Below are positions 34,770 through 44,032 of a stretch of DNA of 64,000 nt, in pieces. Below the pieces are notes generated by a model. The model was not told the DNA's origin. It saw only the letters and a list, made by a program, of their open reading frames with translations, and did no database searches. Positions within the stretch are counted from its first letter, which is position 1. Every line of letters starts with the position of its first letter. A program made the translations under genes and the position numbers. Source of the DNA: Bacteroidota bacterium (GTDB lineage: Bacteria > Bacteroidota > Bacteroidia > Flavobacteriales > Flavobacteriaceae); the NCBI GenBank assembly GCA_018829465.1, contig JAHJTN010000001.1, positions 1 to 64,000 of the forward strand. Direction: 5' to 3'.

Positions 34770-35461
34770 CCGAAACGCCCAAAACAGAAATCATCACCAC
34801 TGCAGACGGCTCATCGAGTTTGTACTTGCCCCAATGGGATGAAACGTACCATTCTCGCCATGGTGCCATACAAGAAGCCTATCACGTCTTCATTAAAAAC
34901 GGCTTGGATAACGTATGTAAAAATCATCCCAAGGCCAAAACCCTTCATATTTTAGAAATGGGATTTGGCACCGGGCTCAACGCGCTGGTTACAATGCTTG
35001 AATCGGAAAAGCATGCTCAAAGGCTGTCATATGTTGCCGTGGAGGCTTTTCCTGTATCGGCTGCAATTGCAAACCAATTGAATTATGGACAACAACTCGC
35101 TCAACCCTTAGCGGCTTTATCATTTCAAAAAATTCATGACAGCAGTTGGAATGAAAAGCACCCATTAAATCCGACATTTTCTTTACAAAAACTTCAAATG
35201 TATTTTGAGGATGTTGATTTTGAAGCCCATTTTCACCTAATTTACTTTGATGCATTTGCCGCCCGCGTACAACCCGAACTTTGGACGGAAGTCATTTTTG
35301 AAAAAATGTATAAGACACTCAAGCCCGGCGGTGTTTTGGTCACCTACGCTGCAAAAGGCGATGTTCGAAGAGCCATGCAAAAAGTTGGTTTTCAAACAGA
35401 AAAACTCCCCGGACCGCCCGGAAAGCGAGAAATGCTGCGCGCAACTAAAACCCAACCTTAA
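34739..35461 (+). CDS. mnmD: tRNA (5-methylaminomethyl-2-thiouridylate) methyltransferase, stand-alone
   Basis: 240 residues of the DUF752/MnmC-N family: the SAM-dependent half of E. coli MnmC, here without the oxidase half. It completes mnm5s2U at the wobble base of tRNAs. Motifs: GSSSLYLPQWDETYHSRHGA (about residues 24-43), LEMGFGTGLNAL (SAM site), YFDAFAARVQPELWT, and the C-terminal LKPGGVLVTYAAKGDVRRAM with GPPGKREM. The ATG at 34739 lies inside the 3' end of the nuclease gene (31-bp overlap) and gives the family start; the frame is open further upstream. Confidence 0.9.
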   Translation: MDIQKKRKKLTETPKTEIITTADGSSSLYLPQWDETYHSRHGAIQEAYHVFIKNGLDNVCKNHPKAKTLHILEMGFGTGLNALVTMLESEKHAQRLSYVAVEAFPVSAAIANQLNYGQQLAQPLAALSFQKIHDSSWNEKHPLNPTFSLQKLQMYFEDVDFEAHFHLIYFDAFAARVQPELWTEVIFEKMYKTLKPGGVLVTYAAKGDVRRAMQKVGFQTEKLPGPPGKREMLRATKTQP

Positions 35462-35509
35462 AACTGTTAAAACCTTTACAAAACCCGTGAAAAATCAATG
35501 CATTAGCGG

Positions 35510-35517
35510 TAAATTTG
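35510..35517 (+). promoter_or_regulatory. -7 promoter element of the TIGR01777 gene
   Basis: TAAATTTG, exact, 20 nt before the ATG at 35538. Confidence 0.55.
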
Positions 35518-35537
35518 CGCCTTAACACTCAGACGAT

Positions 35538-36455
35538 ATGCGCGTTTTAATCACCGGAGCCACTGGTCTGGTAGGAAGAGAAATTGTAGAAAAATGTTGG
35601 GAGAAAAATTGGGAGGTCCATTATCTGAGTACTGCCCAAGACAAACTCGTTACCACTGACAACTACAAAGGTTTTTTTTGGGATCCCAACAGCGGATTTA
35701 TCGATGCAGATTGCATTAAAGGCGTCTCTGCGATCATTCATTTGGCTGGCGCATCTGTCTCTAAAAGATGGTCGGACAGCTACAAAGAAGAAATTCTTCA
35801 AAGTAGGATTATCACCACTCAAATGTTGATACACTTACTAAAAAACCATCCGCAGCACCAAATCAAACACATCATTTCTGCTTCTGCTATTGGGTTATAT
35901 CCGGATGATGCGTTTAAAACATATCAAGAAAATGATAACCATCTGAATGAATCCGGTTTTTTAGCCTCAGTTGTAGAACGATGGGAATCGGAAGTAGATC
36001 GATTCAATCAACTGGGTTTGTTGGTTTCCAAGATTAGAATCGGCATTGTATTGTCTGAAAACGGTGGTGCTTTGGCACAAATGGTCAAACCTATTTCTAT
36101 AGGATTGGGTGCGGTACTAGGCAATGGTAACCAGTGGATGTCGTGGATTCATATTGAAGATTTGGCGGGTATTTTTATCAAATTGACCGAGGACCGTAAG
36201 GAAGGTGTTTATAACGGTGTGGCACCAAATCCGGTCACCCAGAAACAAATGACCTATACCATAGCCAAATATTTGGGTAGAAAAATTTTCTTGCCGCCTG
36301 TGCCCGGGTTTGTGCTCAAATTGATTTTAGGTGAAATGGCAAGTTTGGTACTTTCTAGTGTTCGCGCCGATGCCAAAAAAATTATGCGTACAGGTTATCG
36401 TTTTAAGTTTAATCATCTGGACGAAGCTTTGGAAAATCTTCTCAAAAAACAATAA
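35538..36455 (+). CDS. TIGR01777-family NAD(P)-binding epimerase-like protein
   Basis: 305 residues of the extended short-chain dehydrogenase type, related to E. coli YfcH. The dinucleotide site is ITGATGLVGREIVEKC (residues 5-20). Typical family parts are AIIHLAGASVSKRWSD, SASAIGLYPD, IRIGIVLSENGGAL and WMSWIHIEDLAGIF, with a C-terminal DUF1731-like tail. No precise substrate is known for the family. It is monocistronic and converges with the DUF192 gene, leaving 3 bp. Confidence 0.9.
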   Translation: MRVLITGATGLVGREIVEKCWEKNWEVHYLSTAQDKLVTTDNYKGFFWDPNSGFIDADCIKGVSAIIHLAGASVSKRWSDSYKEEILQSRIITTQMLIHLLKNHPQHQIKHIISASAIGLYPDDAFKTYQENDNHLNESGFLASVVERWESEVDRFNQLGLLVSKIRIGIVLSENGGALAQMVKPISIGLGAVLGNGNQWMSWIHIEDLAGIFIKLTEDRKEGVYNGVAPNPVTQKQMTYTIAKYLGRKIFLPPVPGFVLKLILGEMASLVLSSVRADAKKIMRTGYRFKFNHLDEALENLLKKQ

Positions 36456-36458
36456 AGA

Positions 36459-36941
36459 TCATTGCGGTTGCCAACTGAGTATATCGCCGGGCTGTAAACC
36501 CCAAGCATCGCTCATGCCGCCATTGACTTCCAACACATATTGAACTGGTTTTTCTGAGGGCAAACTCGCTTCATTCATGGGTTGAGCATTTTTGTGAATG
36601 TTGACGATTTGATACTGTGCATCAACAAAAATAATATCCAACGGAATCAGGGTATTCTTCATATAAAAAGAATGAAAATCTTCGTTTTGAAAGATAAAAA
36701 GCATGCCTTGATCCTGTGCCATCGAAGGTCTGTACATCAGACCGGTCTGCACTTCAAAGTCGTCATCGGCAATCTCGATTCGCAAGGTTTGCAAGGTATC
36801 TGACGTTTCTGCATCCAACAACCACAACACACCGTCTTGTCTGAATTGGGGTGTGACCGTGATGGTCTTTTCTGTCGATTTTTCATTACAACTAATGAGT
36901 GTAATCATCGATAGACTCAAATATAAAAAAGCCTTTTTCAT
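36459..36941 (-). CDS. DUF192 lipoprotein
   Basis: 160 residues. Signal peptide with lipobox LISC (Cys18). The DUF192 domain is recognised by FEVQTGLMYRPSMAQDQGML, the FYMKNTLIPLDIIFVD core and YVLEVNGGMSDAWGL near the end. Function unknown in the family. It begins 7 bp after the lgt stop and is probably cotranscribed with lgt, which would lipidate it. Confidence 0.9.
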   Translation of the reverse strand: MKKAFLYLSLSMITLISCNEKSTEKTITVTPQFRQDGVLWLLDAETSDTLQTLRIEIADDDFEVQTGLMYRPSMAQDQGMLFIFQNEDFHSFYMKNTLIPLDIIFVDAQYQIVNIHKNAQPMNEASLPSEKPVQYVLEVNGGMSDAWGLQPGDILSWQPQ

Positions 36942-36948
36942 TGTATTT

Positions 36949-37770
36949 CTAAACAGATTTGCGTGTTCTAAAAATCAAAAATATACCGATGATTACAAAT
37001 GGAATACTCAACCATTGGCCGGTTGAAAATACACCGAGTACAGATTCAAATCCTCCTTGACTTTCTTTGACAAATTCCACTACAAACCGCACAGACCAAA
37101 GTAAGATTAAAAAGGCACCAAACAACATGCCGGGTTTGTTGCGCGCGTCTGTTTTCCAATAGAGGTAATATAAAATGGCAAAGACGAAAATATAACCAAA
37201 AGCTTCATAAAGTTGGGCGGGATGTCGCGGAAAATTCTCACCCAAATTTTTAAAAACAACCCCAAGCGGATAGGCTTCATCAACCGGTTTTCCTATGATT
37301 TCAGAATTGAAAAAATTACCGAGTCGCACAAAAATAGCACCACTGGAAATGGGAATCACCACCCTGTCCAGAATCCAAAAAATGGGTTTTTGAATAACTT
37401 TTTTGCTGTATAAATACATGGCAACAAAAATACCGATTGCTGCGCCGTGGCTTGCCAAACCCCGAAAACCAACTATGCGGAAGGGGTTAAATTCGATCGG
37501 TAGAATAATCCCCAGCGGATTGCGGATAAACTCTTCGGGTTCGTAGAACAAAAAATGTCCCAAACGCGCGCCTATTAGGGTCGCAATAACGGTGTAGATA
37601 AATATTTTGTCGAGTTTTTCAAGGCTGAGGCCTTCGCGCTCATAGATTTTTTTCATCAAAAACCAGCCAAGCGTAAAAGCGACGACAAACATTAAGCTAT
37701 AGAAACGCAGTGTAAAAGAACCAATTTCAAATCCGTCGCCCGGGCTCCAATAAATACTTTGAAAATGCAT
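36949..37770 (-). CDS. lgt: Prolipoprotein diacylglyceryl transferase
   Basis: 273-residue inner-membrane enzyme with about seven helices that transfers diacylglycerol from phosphatidylglycerol to the lipobox cysteine of prolipoproteins. The signature GNFFNSEIIGKP (about residues 159-170) with the preceding arginine is complete, as are GLASHGAAIG with its essential histidine and HPAQLYEA. Several lipoproteins in this window (DUF192, nuclease, glutaminyl cyclase, OmpA-like) would be substrates. An exact -7 element lies 20 nt upstream. Confidence 0.95.
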   Translation of the reverse strand: MHFQSIYWSPGDGFEIGSFTLRFYSLMFVVAFTLGWFLMKKIYEREGLSLEKLDKIFIYTVIATLIGARLGHFLFYEPEEFIRNPLGIILPIEFNPFRIVGFRGLASHGAAIGIFVAMYLYSKKVIQKPIFWILDRVVIPISSGAIFVRLGNFFNSEIIGKPVDEAYPLGVVFKNLGENFPRHPAQLYEAFGYIFVFAILYYLYWKTDARNKPGMLFGAFLILLWSVRFVVEFVKESQGGFESVLGVFSTGQWLSIPFVIIGIFLIFRTRKSV

Positions 37771-37790
37771 AGGTAGATTGGGTTAAAGGT

Positions 37791-37798
37791 CAAAGATA
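37791..37798 (-). promoter_or_regulatory. -7 promoter element of the lgt-DUF192 operon
   Basis: Minus strand TATCTTTG, exact, 20 nt before the lgt ATG. Confidence 0.6.
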
Positions 37799-37821
37799 AT
37801 CACCCTGAGTGGAATCACCTT

Positions 37822-38070
37822 TCAATTTCCGGATTTTTTCTCGGGCACAGGATCATATCCGGATTTTCCCCAAGGGTGACAACTGCTGATGCGCTTGACA
37901 GCTAAGATAGTTCCATGCCACAAACCGTGTTTCTTCAAGGCTTCAACGGTGTAATGCGAGCAAGTGGGTTGAAAGCGGCAGGCAGATGGTGTGTAGGGAG
38001 AAATCATCACTTGATAAATTCTTATCAAGAAAATAAAAGGGGCGATTAAGATTTTTTTGAGGAGTGTCAT
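37822..38070 (-). CDS. yidD: Membrane protein insertion efficiency factor YidD
   Basis: 82 residues. An N-terminal amphipathic or hydrophobic helix is followed by the YidD core: [20 protein letters not shown], then [24 protein letters not shown], with its conserved cysteines. It assists insertion of membrane proteins alongside YidC. The ATG at 38070 is preferred to the GTG at 38073. It lies 8 bp after the cysS stop and is in the same unit. Confidence 0.94.
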   Translation of the reverse strand: MTLLKKILIAPFIFLIRIYQVMISPYTPSACRFQPTCSHYTVEALKKHGLWHGTILAVKRISSCHPWGKSGYDPVPEKKSGN

Positions 38071-38078
38071 CACCGAAA

Positions 38079-39557
38079 TTATTCCAAAACATATTCGGTA
38101 CCTTCTTTGCCGTCTTTCAGGATAATGCCGTTGTCTTTCAGAGCATCTCTTATTCTGTCTGAGGTAGTAAAATCGCGATTGGTGCGCGCTTCGTTTCGAA
38201 TAGCAATCAACAATTCTACGGTTTTGGCCAGTTTGTTTCCGGAATCTGTTTGCACCACGTTTTCCAGGCCTAGCACATCGAACAAAAATGCGTGAAGGCT
38301 TTCTTTGAGAAGCTGTAAATCGTCGGCATTCAGGCTTTCGGTGCCATCAGCCAAACGGTGGATGTACTTGACGGCTTCAAACAACTGCGCAATCAGAATG
38401 GGGCTGTTGAAATCGTCGTTCATGGCGTCGTAGGATGCTTGTCGCCAAGCTGCAACATCCCAAGACGAGGTTTCTTTAGAATCAATTTTTGATAGCATTT
38501 GGCAGGCAGCCATCAAGCGCATAAAGCCTTTTTCGGCGGCTACCAACGCATCGTTTGAAAAATCGAGTACGCTACGATAGTGAGCCATCAGCATAAAGAA
38601 ACGCACCACAGTTGGGTGAAAGCTTTTGCTGAGGATGGCATTGTTGCCACTAAATATTTCGTTTGGCAAAATATTATTTCCTGTGGATTTTGCCATTTTT
38701 TTTCCATTCAGGGTCAGCATATTGGCGTGCATCCAATAGTTGACGGGATTTTGTCCGGTACTGGCTTCCGATTGGGCAATTTCACATTCGTGATGTGGAA
38801 ATTTCAAGTCCATCCCGCCACCGTGTATGTCGAATTGCTGCCCCAAATATTTGGTACTCATAGCCGTACATTCTAAATGCCAACCCGGAAAGCCCAGGCT
38901 CCAAGGCGATGGCCATCGCATAATGTGTTTGGGTTCTGCTTTTTTCCACAGGGCAAAGTCTTGTGGATTTTTCTTTTCGGACTGCCCGGTTAGTTCACGT
39001 GAGTTCGCAATCATGTCTTCCAATTGTCGTCCGCTGAGTTTGCCGTAATCATGCGACTGGTTAAACCTTAACACATCAAAATAAACAGAGCCGTTTACTT
39101 CGTAAGCAAAACCTGCATCTATAATTTTTTTGATAATTTCTATCTGCTCAATAATATGCCCGGTGGCCGTAGGCTCAATGCTGGGTGGCAGGTTGTTGAA
39201 CTTGGCCAAGGTTTCGTGAAAATCTACGGTATAGCGCTGCACAATTTCCATGGGTTCGAGCGATTCGAGTCGCGCTTTTTTGGCAATGCGGTCTTCGCCT
39301 TCGTCGGCATCGTTTTCAAGATGTCCGGCGTCGGTGATGTTACGCACATAGCGAACCTTGTAACCTAAGTGCTTAAAATACCTGAAAACCAAATCGAATG
39401 ACACAAAGGTGCGACAGTTTCCCAAATGCACATTGCTGTACACCGTTGGACCGCAAACATACATACCTACTCGGTCCGGATGGATCGGCTTGAACAATTC
39501 CTTTTCGCCGCTAAGCGAATTGTAGATGTAAAGAGATTGGGATGGGGTTTGCGTCAT
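38079..39557 (-). CDS. cysS: Cysteinyl-tRNA synthetase
   Basis: 492-residue class I synthetase. The zinc-site cysteine and HIGH-type motif appear in [19 protein letters not shown] (residues 28-46), the WHLECTAMS segment holds further zinc ligands, FHGGGMDL is replaced by [16 protein letters not shown], and the KMSKS loop reads [10 protein letters not shown], with Ala for Ser in the second position. The DALR-type C-terminal domain is present. It starts 31 bp after folE and precedes yidD by 8 bp. Confidence 0.96.
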   Translation of the reverse strand: MTQTPSQSLYIYNSLSGEKELFKPIHPDRVGMYVCGPTVYSNVHLGNCRTFVSFDLVFRYFKHLGYKVRYVRNITDAGHLENDADEGEDRIAKKARLESLEPMEIVQRYTVDFHETLAKFNNLPPSIEPTATGHIIEQIEIIKKIIDAGFAYEVNGSVYFDVLRFNQSHDYGKLSGRQLEDMIANSRELTGQSEKKNPQDFALWKKAEPKHIMRWPSPWSLGFPGWHLECTAMSTKYLGQQFDIHGGGMDLKFPHHECEIAQSEASTGQNPVNYWMHANMLTLNGKKMAKSTGNNILPNEIFSGNNAILSKSFHPTVVRFFMLMAHYRSVLDFSNDALVAAEKGFMRLMAACQMLSKIDSKETSSWDVAAWRQASYDAMNDDFNSPILIAQLFEAVKYIHRLADGTESLNADDLQLLKESLHAFLFDVLGLENVVQTDSGNKLAKTVELLIAIRNEARTNRDFTTSDRIRDALKDNGIILKDGKEGTEYVLE

Positions 39558-39588
39558 TGTTTAAAAAACGTGAGTGGTATTTGAAAAA

Positions 39589-40254
39589 TTATATTTTTGA
39601 TTCGAGCGATATATAATTCAAAAACTCTTTGCGGGTTTGTTCTTCTTTGAACTTGCCACCGTATTCTGCCGTTACTGTGCTGCTTTCAATATCGCGGATA
39701 CCTCGGGAGTTCACACAAAGATGTTTGGCGTCAATGACACATGCTACATCTTTTGTGCCTAATGCTTTTTGCAATTCCTGGACAATTTGCATAGTCAGGC
39801 GCTCTTGCACTTGAGGGCGTTTGGCGAAATAATCGACGATGCGATTCATTTTAGACAAGCCCACCACGCGTCCGGAAGAAATGTAAGCCACATGTGCTTT
39901 GCCAACTATGGGCAACAAATGGTGTTCGCAAGTAGAATAGACTGTAATGTTTTTTTCCACCAACATTTCGCCGTATTTGTAGCTGTTTTCAAAGGTTGAA
40001 GTACTTGGCTTTTTATCGGGGTTAAGACCCGAAAAGATTTCATTTACAAACATTTTGGCGACACGGTTGGGTGTGCCGCGAAGGCTGTCATCATTCAGAT
40101 CCATACCCAAAGTGGTGAGGATTCTGGTAACATCTTCTTTTATTAATTCGATTTTTTCTTTGTCTGAAAGTTCGAAAGCATCTTTTCTTAACGGCGTCTC
40201 AGCAGAAGTGGCGATGTGATTTTCGCCGATTTCATCTAAGGATTCAATTTTCAT
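39589..40254 (-). CDS. folE: GTP cyclohydrolase I
   Basis: 221 residues that convert GTP to dihydroneopterin triphosphate, the first step of folate (or pterin) synthesis. The zinc and active-site motif TCEHHLLPIVGKAHVAYI is intact, as is SKMNRIVDYFAKRPQVQERL and the second zinc cysteine in KHLCVNSRGI. It supplies the pterin half of folate, while pabB and pabC at 1.2-2.8 kb supply p-aminobenzoate. It probably leads the folE-cysS-yidD unit. Confidence 0.96.
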   Translation of the reverse strand: MKIESLDEIGENHIATSAETPLRKDAFELSDKEKIELIKEDVTRILTTLGMDLNDDSLRGTPNRVAKMFVNEIFSGLNPDKKPSTSTFENSYKYGEMLVEKNITVYSTCEHHLLPIVGKAHVAYISSGRVVGLSKMNRIVDYFAKRPQVQERLTMQIVQELQKALGTKDVACVIDAKHLCVNSRGIRDIESSTVTAEYGGKFKEEQTRKEFLNYISLESKI

Positions 40255-40318
40255 ACATTTTGTTTCTATTGGTGCATAGCCTTTGGGGAATACGCACCCT
40301 TGTTAAGCAATTTTCTGG

Positions 40319-40326
40319 CAAAGATA
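40319..40326 (-). promoter_or_regulatory. -7 promoter element of the folE-cysS-yidD unit
   Basis: Minus strand TATCTTTG, exact, 64 nt before the folE ATG. The resulting leader of about 57 nt shows no structure I recognise as a riboswitch. Confidence 0.55.
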
Positions 40327-40404
40327 CGTATTTATGTGTTAAATAAATCGAAATTTGCTAGGCTCAAAATTGACAAGTGTGTGTACTTTTTTGGGGTTAT
40401 TTTC

Positions 40405-40412
40405 TATATTTG
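40405..40412 (+). promoter_or_regulatory. -7 promoter element of the DUF3667 gene
   Basis: TATATTTG, exact, 22 nt before the TTG start at 40435. Confidence 0.55.
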
Positions 40413-40434
40413 ATTTTGGCTTAAAACACAACAT

Positions 40435-41478
40435 TTGAAAAAACAGAAACCCATCTACAAATCGGACGCATGCGCCTGCTGTGGGCATCCACTGACTGAT
40501 ACAGATAATTTTTGTCCGTATTGCGGTCAAAAAAACGATTTGAAACGCCTGGCTCTGAACGATTTTATTGCTGATTTTGTGGCCAATCTGTATTCAATTG
40601 AGTCTAAAATTCCCTATACCATCAGGTCACTTTTCACAAAACCGGGTAGGGCGGCTAAAGAATTTACAGCGGGAAAAAAGGCATTTTATGCCAATCCGTT
40701 CAGGTTTTATTTAAGCGTGACTTTAATCTATTTTCTGCTGTCGGGATTGTTTGACAAATTCAATACATTTCAAGAAACTGCAAACGACACAAACCCAAAT
40801 GCCCTAGCCAACAAAGAAATAAAGACACCTGAGGAAATTGCCTTTTCTATGGATATAGATACGGCAAAACAGTCTGAAACCAAAAAATATACTGAAGAAG
40901 AGCTTGCTCAAATGGGATTGTTTAAATCTATGATTCTCAGACTAGAAATGTATCAAAATTTTATTGACAAACCCTCCAACGATTTGCTTTCAGATGCACA
41001 AGGACTTGACAGCTTGGGACATGCAAACAACAGAAGCAATTTATTTTTATACGACCGCGCCAGAAAAATCAACGGCATGAAAGAGAAGGACAGTCGATAC
41101 GCGTTTCTAGACTATCTGAAAAGCAATATGCCACTTATTCTCTTTTTGACACTGCCCTTTTTTGGGCTTGCATTTTGGTTGTTTTACTACAGAAAGAAAA
41201 AAACTTTTGCCGAACATTTGGTTTTTGTGTTTTACACAGCTTCTTATTTTTCAATTTGGCTTTTAATTTTGCTATTAATCAAGGAATTTACCGGTATAGA
41301 TTTGAACTGGCTGCTGGGTCTTATTTTTCCCGTTTATCTATTTTTAAGCCTTAGAAAATTCTATGAGCAAAAATTCTTCATCACAATTACCAAGATGATT
41401 TTGCTCTTGATTTTACTGTCTATTCAAGCCGGAATGTCTACGATATTTGTCCTTTTTATTGCTTTTGTAACGTATTGA
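40435..41478 (+). CDS. DUF3667 zinc-ribbon membrane protein
   Basis: 347 residues. The N terminus is a zinc ribbon (ACACCGHPLTDTDNFCPYCG, two CxxC pairs). Next comes the DUF3667 pattern with IPYTIRSLFTKPGRAAKEF and KAFYANPFRFYLSV, then about five membrane helices. Function unknown. The start is TTG: no ATG is found in frame before the conserved zinc ribbon, and the promoter at 40405-40412 fits this start. Confidence 0.86.
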   Translation: MKKQKPIYKSDACACCGHPLTDTDNFCPYCGQKNDLKRLALNDFIADFVANLYSIESKIPYTIRSLFTKPGRAAKEFTAGKKAFYANPFRFYLSVTLIYFLLSGLFDKFNTFQETANDTNPNALANKEIKTPEEIAFSMDIDTAKQSETKKYTEEELAQMGLFKSMILRLEMYQNFIDKPSNDLLSDAQGLDSLGHANNRSNLFLYDRARKINGMKEKDSRYAFLDYLKSNMPLILFLTLPFFGLAFWLFYYRKKKTFAEHLVFVFYTASYFSIWLLILLLIKEFTGIDLNWLLGLIFPVYLFLSLRKFYEQKFFITITKMILLLILLSIQAGMSTIFVLFIAFVTY

Positions 41479-41562
41479 AAGCTTGACTTGATATTATAAA
41501 TAATTCTATTACAGTACTTTACATTTTTACATAAATTTTATTTAAATTTAGTATAAATAAAT

Positions 41563-41593
41563 TTTGAAGTTTTCACAGCCTGCTTTATCTTTG
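41563..41593 (+). promoter_or_regulatory. Promoter of the FecA-like receptor gene
   Basis: TTTG at 41563-41566 and TATCTTTG at 41586-41593 are separated by 19 nt, a complete -33/-7 pair of the Bacteroidota type. The ATG follows 29 nt later. No palindromic metal-regulator box is evident. Confidence 0.65.
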
Positions 41594-41622
41594 CCTTATT
41601 ATTATTCAATCTAAATAAGCAC

Positions 41623-43854
41623 ATGAGAACTTTAACCACTTTTATCTTATCGCTTAGCTGTGTTACATACATTTTCAGCCAGCAAACAGATACCATTCAA
41701 AAGCAGGACTCCATTCGCAAACTCAAAGAAGTTGTCGTATTTTCGCAGGCCATGCTCGGCAGTAAATTTGCTGCCAAAAACAGAACCGGTAGCGCCTATT
41801 TTATAGATCAGACTGAAATCAAAAAATTTGGCTACACAGACATCAATCGGGTATTGAGAAACGTACCCGGGGTCAACCTCTATGAAGAGGACGGATTTGG
41901 TTTGCGTCCCAATATCAGTCTGAGAGGTACATCTGCAGAGCGCAGTGCCAAAATAACCGTTATGGAAGACGGTGTGCTCATAGCACCGGCACCCTACTCG
42001 GCCCCCGCAGCTTACTATTTCCCTAATGTGGGTAGGATGAACAGCACTGAAATCCTCAAAGGCAGTAGCCAAATACAGTATGGCCCATACACTACCGGTG
42101 GTGCCATCAACCTAATTTCCTCACCCATTACCAAAGAATTTTCAGGTTACTTAGATGCCAGCGCGGGTAATTTCCACACCAACAAAGTGCATGCGCGCGT
42201 TAGCGGTACTGAGGGGCAATTTGGGTACATGGCAGAATTTTTAAATCAAAATTCGGATGGTTTCAAAGACATCGATAACAGTGATGACCACACTGGTTTT
42301 GACAAGAATGATTACGTAGCAAAACTGAGCTACAGCTCGAGGGCAGACGCGAAAATTTATCAAAACCTCTTATTTAAAATTCAATATTCGGATGAAACCT
42401 CAAACGAAACTTATTTGGGGTTAACCGAGGAAGATTTTGAAAGCAATCCATTCAGAAGATATGTAGGTTCCCAAGAAGACGTGATGGAAACAGAACATCA
42501 ACAATATGCTTTAACACACTACATAGAACCTCTTAAAAATTTTAATATAACAACCTCTGCCTATATCAATGTTTTTGAACGTAACTGGTTTAAACTCGAT
42601 TATGTGTTGGAGGAAGGCAAGAAGATTGGCATTGCTAATTTGCTCGACAATCCGAACGATTTTCCGGAGCTTATGGCCATTGTAAAAGGCGAACAAGATT
42701 CCGATGACGATGTATTGGCTGTAAAAGCCAATAACAGACGCTACAAGGCTAGAGGTATCCAAACCAACTTCAACTATTTTTGGAATGATTGGGCCACACA
42801 CCAGTTTGAAGTAGGCGCACGTTATCACTACGACGAAGAAGATCGTTTTCAATGGGTTGATGCCTTTAAAGTGGAAGATGGCCGCATGCAGCTGACTCAG
42901 GCAGGAACACCCGGTACCGACGCCAATCGCGTTAGTGCAGCTACAGCCTTTTCGGCTTTTATACAATACAAATTAACCTATGACAAACTGACCATAACAC
43001 CCGGTATTCGATACGAAAACATCTCCTTGGAACGTGAAGACTATGGCAAAAATGACACTTCAAGAACCGGAGAAAACCTATCCAGAAGGGTTAACAATAT
43101 AGACCAATGGATACCCGGTATTGGTGTCAGCTACAAATTCAACGAATCTTTTTCTGCATTTGGCGGGGTTCACAGAGGCTTTTCTCCACCCACCAACACA
43201 CCCGGACAAGATCCCGAAAAGAGTATAAACTACGAACTCGGCACTCGCTTTTCCTGGAAGGGCTTGACTGGAGAAGTCGTTGGTTTTTTTAACGATTATA
43301 GCAACCTTTTGGGTAGTGATTTAGCTGCTTCGGGTGGCACAGGCTCTCTAGACCAGTTCAACGCCGGCGAGGTAGAAGTTAAAGGTATAGAATTGTTGCT
43401 AAACTACAATTTGCTTCACTATGCCAAGTCTAAATACAGCATCCCACTCGGATTCAGTTTTACTTATAACGATGCCGAGTTTAAAAGCAGTTTTGACAGC
43501 GCAGAAGACATCTTCGGTGTGGTCAACGATGGCGATGAAGTACCCTATATAACGCCATCCCAATTTAATGCCTCCATCGGATTGGAACACGAAAAATTCA
43601 ACATCAGCCTGAGTGCCAAATATTCCGACACCTTTAGAACATTTGCAGGAAGCGGAACTATACCCGCAAACCAAAGAGTGAGCGGACACACTATCGTTGA
43701 TTTTGCTTCAGCCTATCACCTCAACAAAAACATCTCTTTGAGAGCGAACATCATCAACTTGCTTGACGAAGAATTTGTTGTGGCCAGAAGACCTGCCGGC
43801 TTAAGACCCGGACATCCCTTCGGCATGTCTTTGGGGATAGTAGCCAGATTTTAA
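41623..43854 (+). CDS. TonB-dependent receptor, FecA-like
   Basis: 743 residues: a signal peptide (1 to about 20, ending IFSQQ), a short TonB-box-like LKEVVVFS (about residues 34-41), a plug domain to about 160 and a 22-strand barrel ending with a terminal Phe. The plug contains VPGVNLYEEDGFGLRPNISL and MEDGVLIAPAPYSAPAAYY, hallmark segments of FecA-type ferric dicitrate receptors. The carboxypeptidase-like N-terminal module of SusC proteins is missing and no SusD gene follows, so iron-chelate uptake is more likely than glycan uptake. Neither FecIR regulators nor a periplasmic ABC system are adjacent. Confidence 0.92.
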   Translation: MRTLTTFILSLSCVTYIFSQQTDTIQKQDSIRKLKEVVVFSQAMLGSKFAAKNRTGSAYFIDQTEIKKFGYTDINRVLRNVPGVNLYEEDGFGLRPNISLRGTSAERSAKITVMEDGVLIAPAPYSAPAAYYFPNVGRMNSTEILKGSSQIQYGPYTTGGAINLISSPITKEFSGYLDASAGNFHTNKVHARVSGTEGQFGYMAEFLNQNSDGFKDIDNSDDHTGFDKNDYVAKLSYSSRADAKIYQNLLFKIQYSDETSNETYLGLTEEDFESNPFRRYVGSQEDVMETEHQQYALTHYIEPLKNFNITTSAYINVFERNWFKLDYVLEEGKKIGIANLLDNPNDFPELMAIVKGEQDSDDDVLAVKANNRRYKARGIQTNFNYFWNDWATHQFEVGARYHYDEEDRFQWVDAFKVEDGRMQLTQAGTPGTDANRVSAATAFSAFIQYKLTYDKLTITPGIRYENISLEREDYGKNDTSRTGENLSRRVNNIDQWIPGIGVSYKFNESFSAFGGVHRGFSPPTNTPGQDPEKSINYELGTRFSWKGLTGEVVGFFNDYSNLLGSDLAASGGTGSLDQFNAGEVEVKGIELLLNYNLLHYAKSKYSIPLGFSFTYNDAEFKSSFDSAEDIFGVVNDGDEVPYITPSQFNASIGLEHEKFNISLSAKYSDTFRTFAGSGTIPANQRVSGHTIVDFASAYHLNKNISLRANIINLLDEEFVVARRPAGLRPGHPFGMSLGIVARF

Positions 43855-43891
43855 AAAATACTGTTTGATTTTTATGTAATTTGCTTTGTTT

Positions 43892-43923
43892 AAAAAACCA
43901 TCTCTCCAAGGGATGTTTTTTTT
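43892..43923 (+). terminator. Probable terminator of the FecA-like receptor gene
   Basis: An A-run plus CATC pairs with GATG plus an eight-base T-run, with a nine-base loop between; one mismatch interrupts the stem. It is 38 bp past the stop. Confidence 0.5.
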
Positions 43924-44032
43924 GCTTACAAACTTCTATTTGGAAAGTGTCGTCTTGGTAGTGATTAACGAAATTTAAAAAATTGAAAGAATTTTGCGTG
44001 ATGGTTTATTGAAATGATGATGCTTACATTTC

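Noticed and set aside
40255-40318. Possible riboswitch in the folE leader
   Set aside because: The leader is about 57 nt, and I could not find a tetrahydrofolate, preQ1 or other known core in it.
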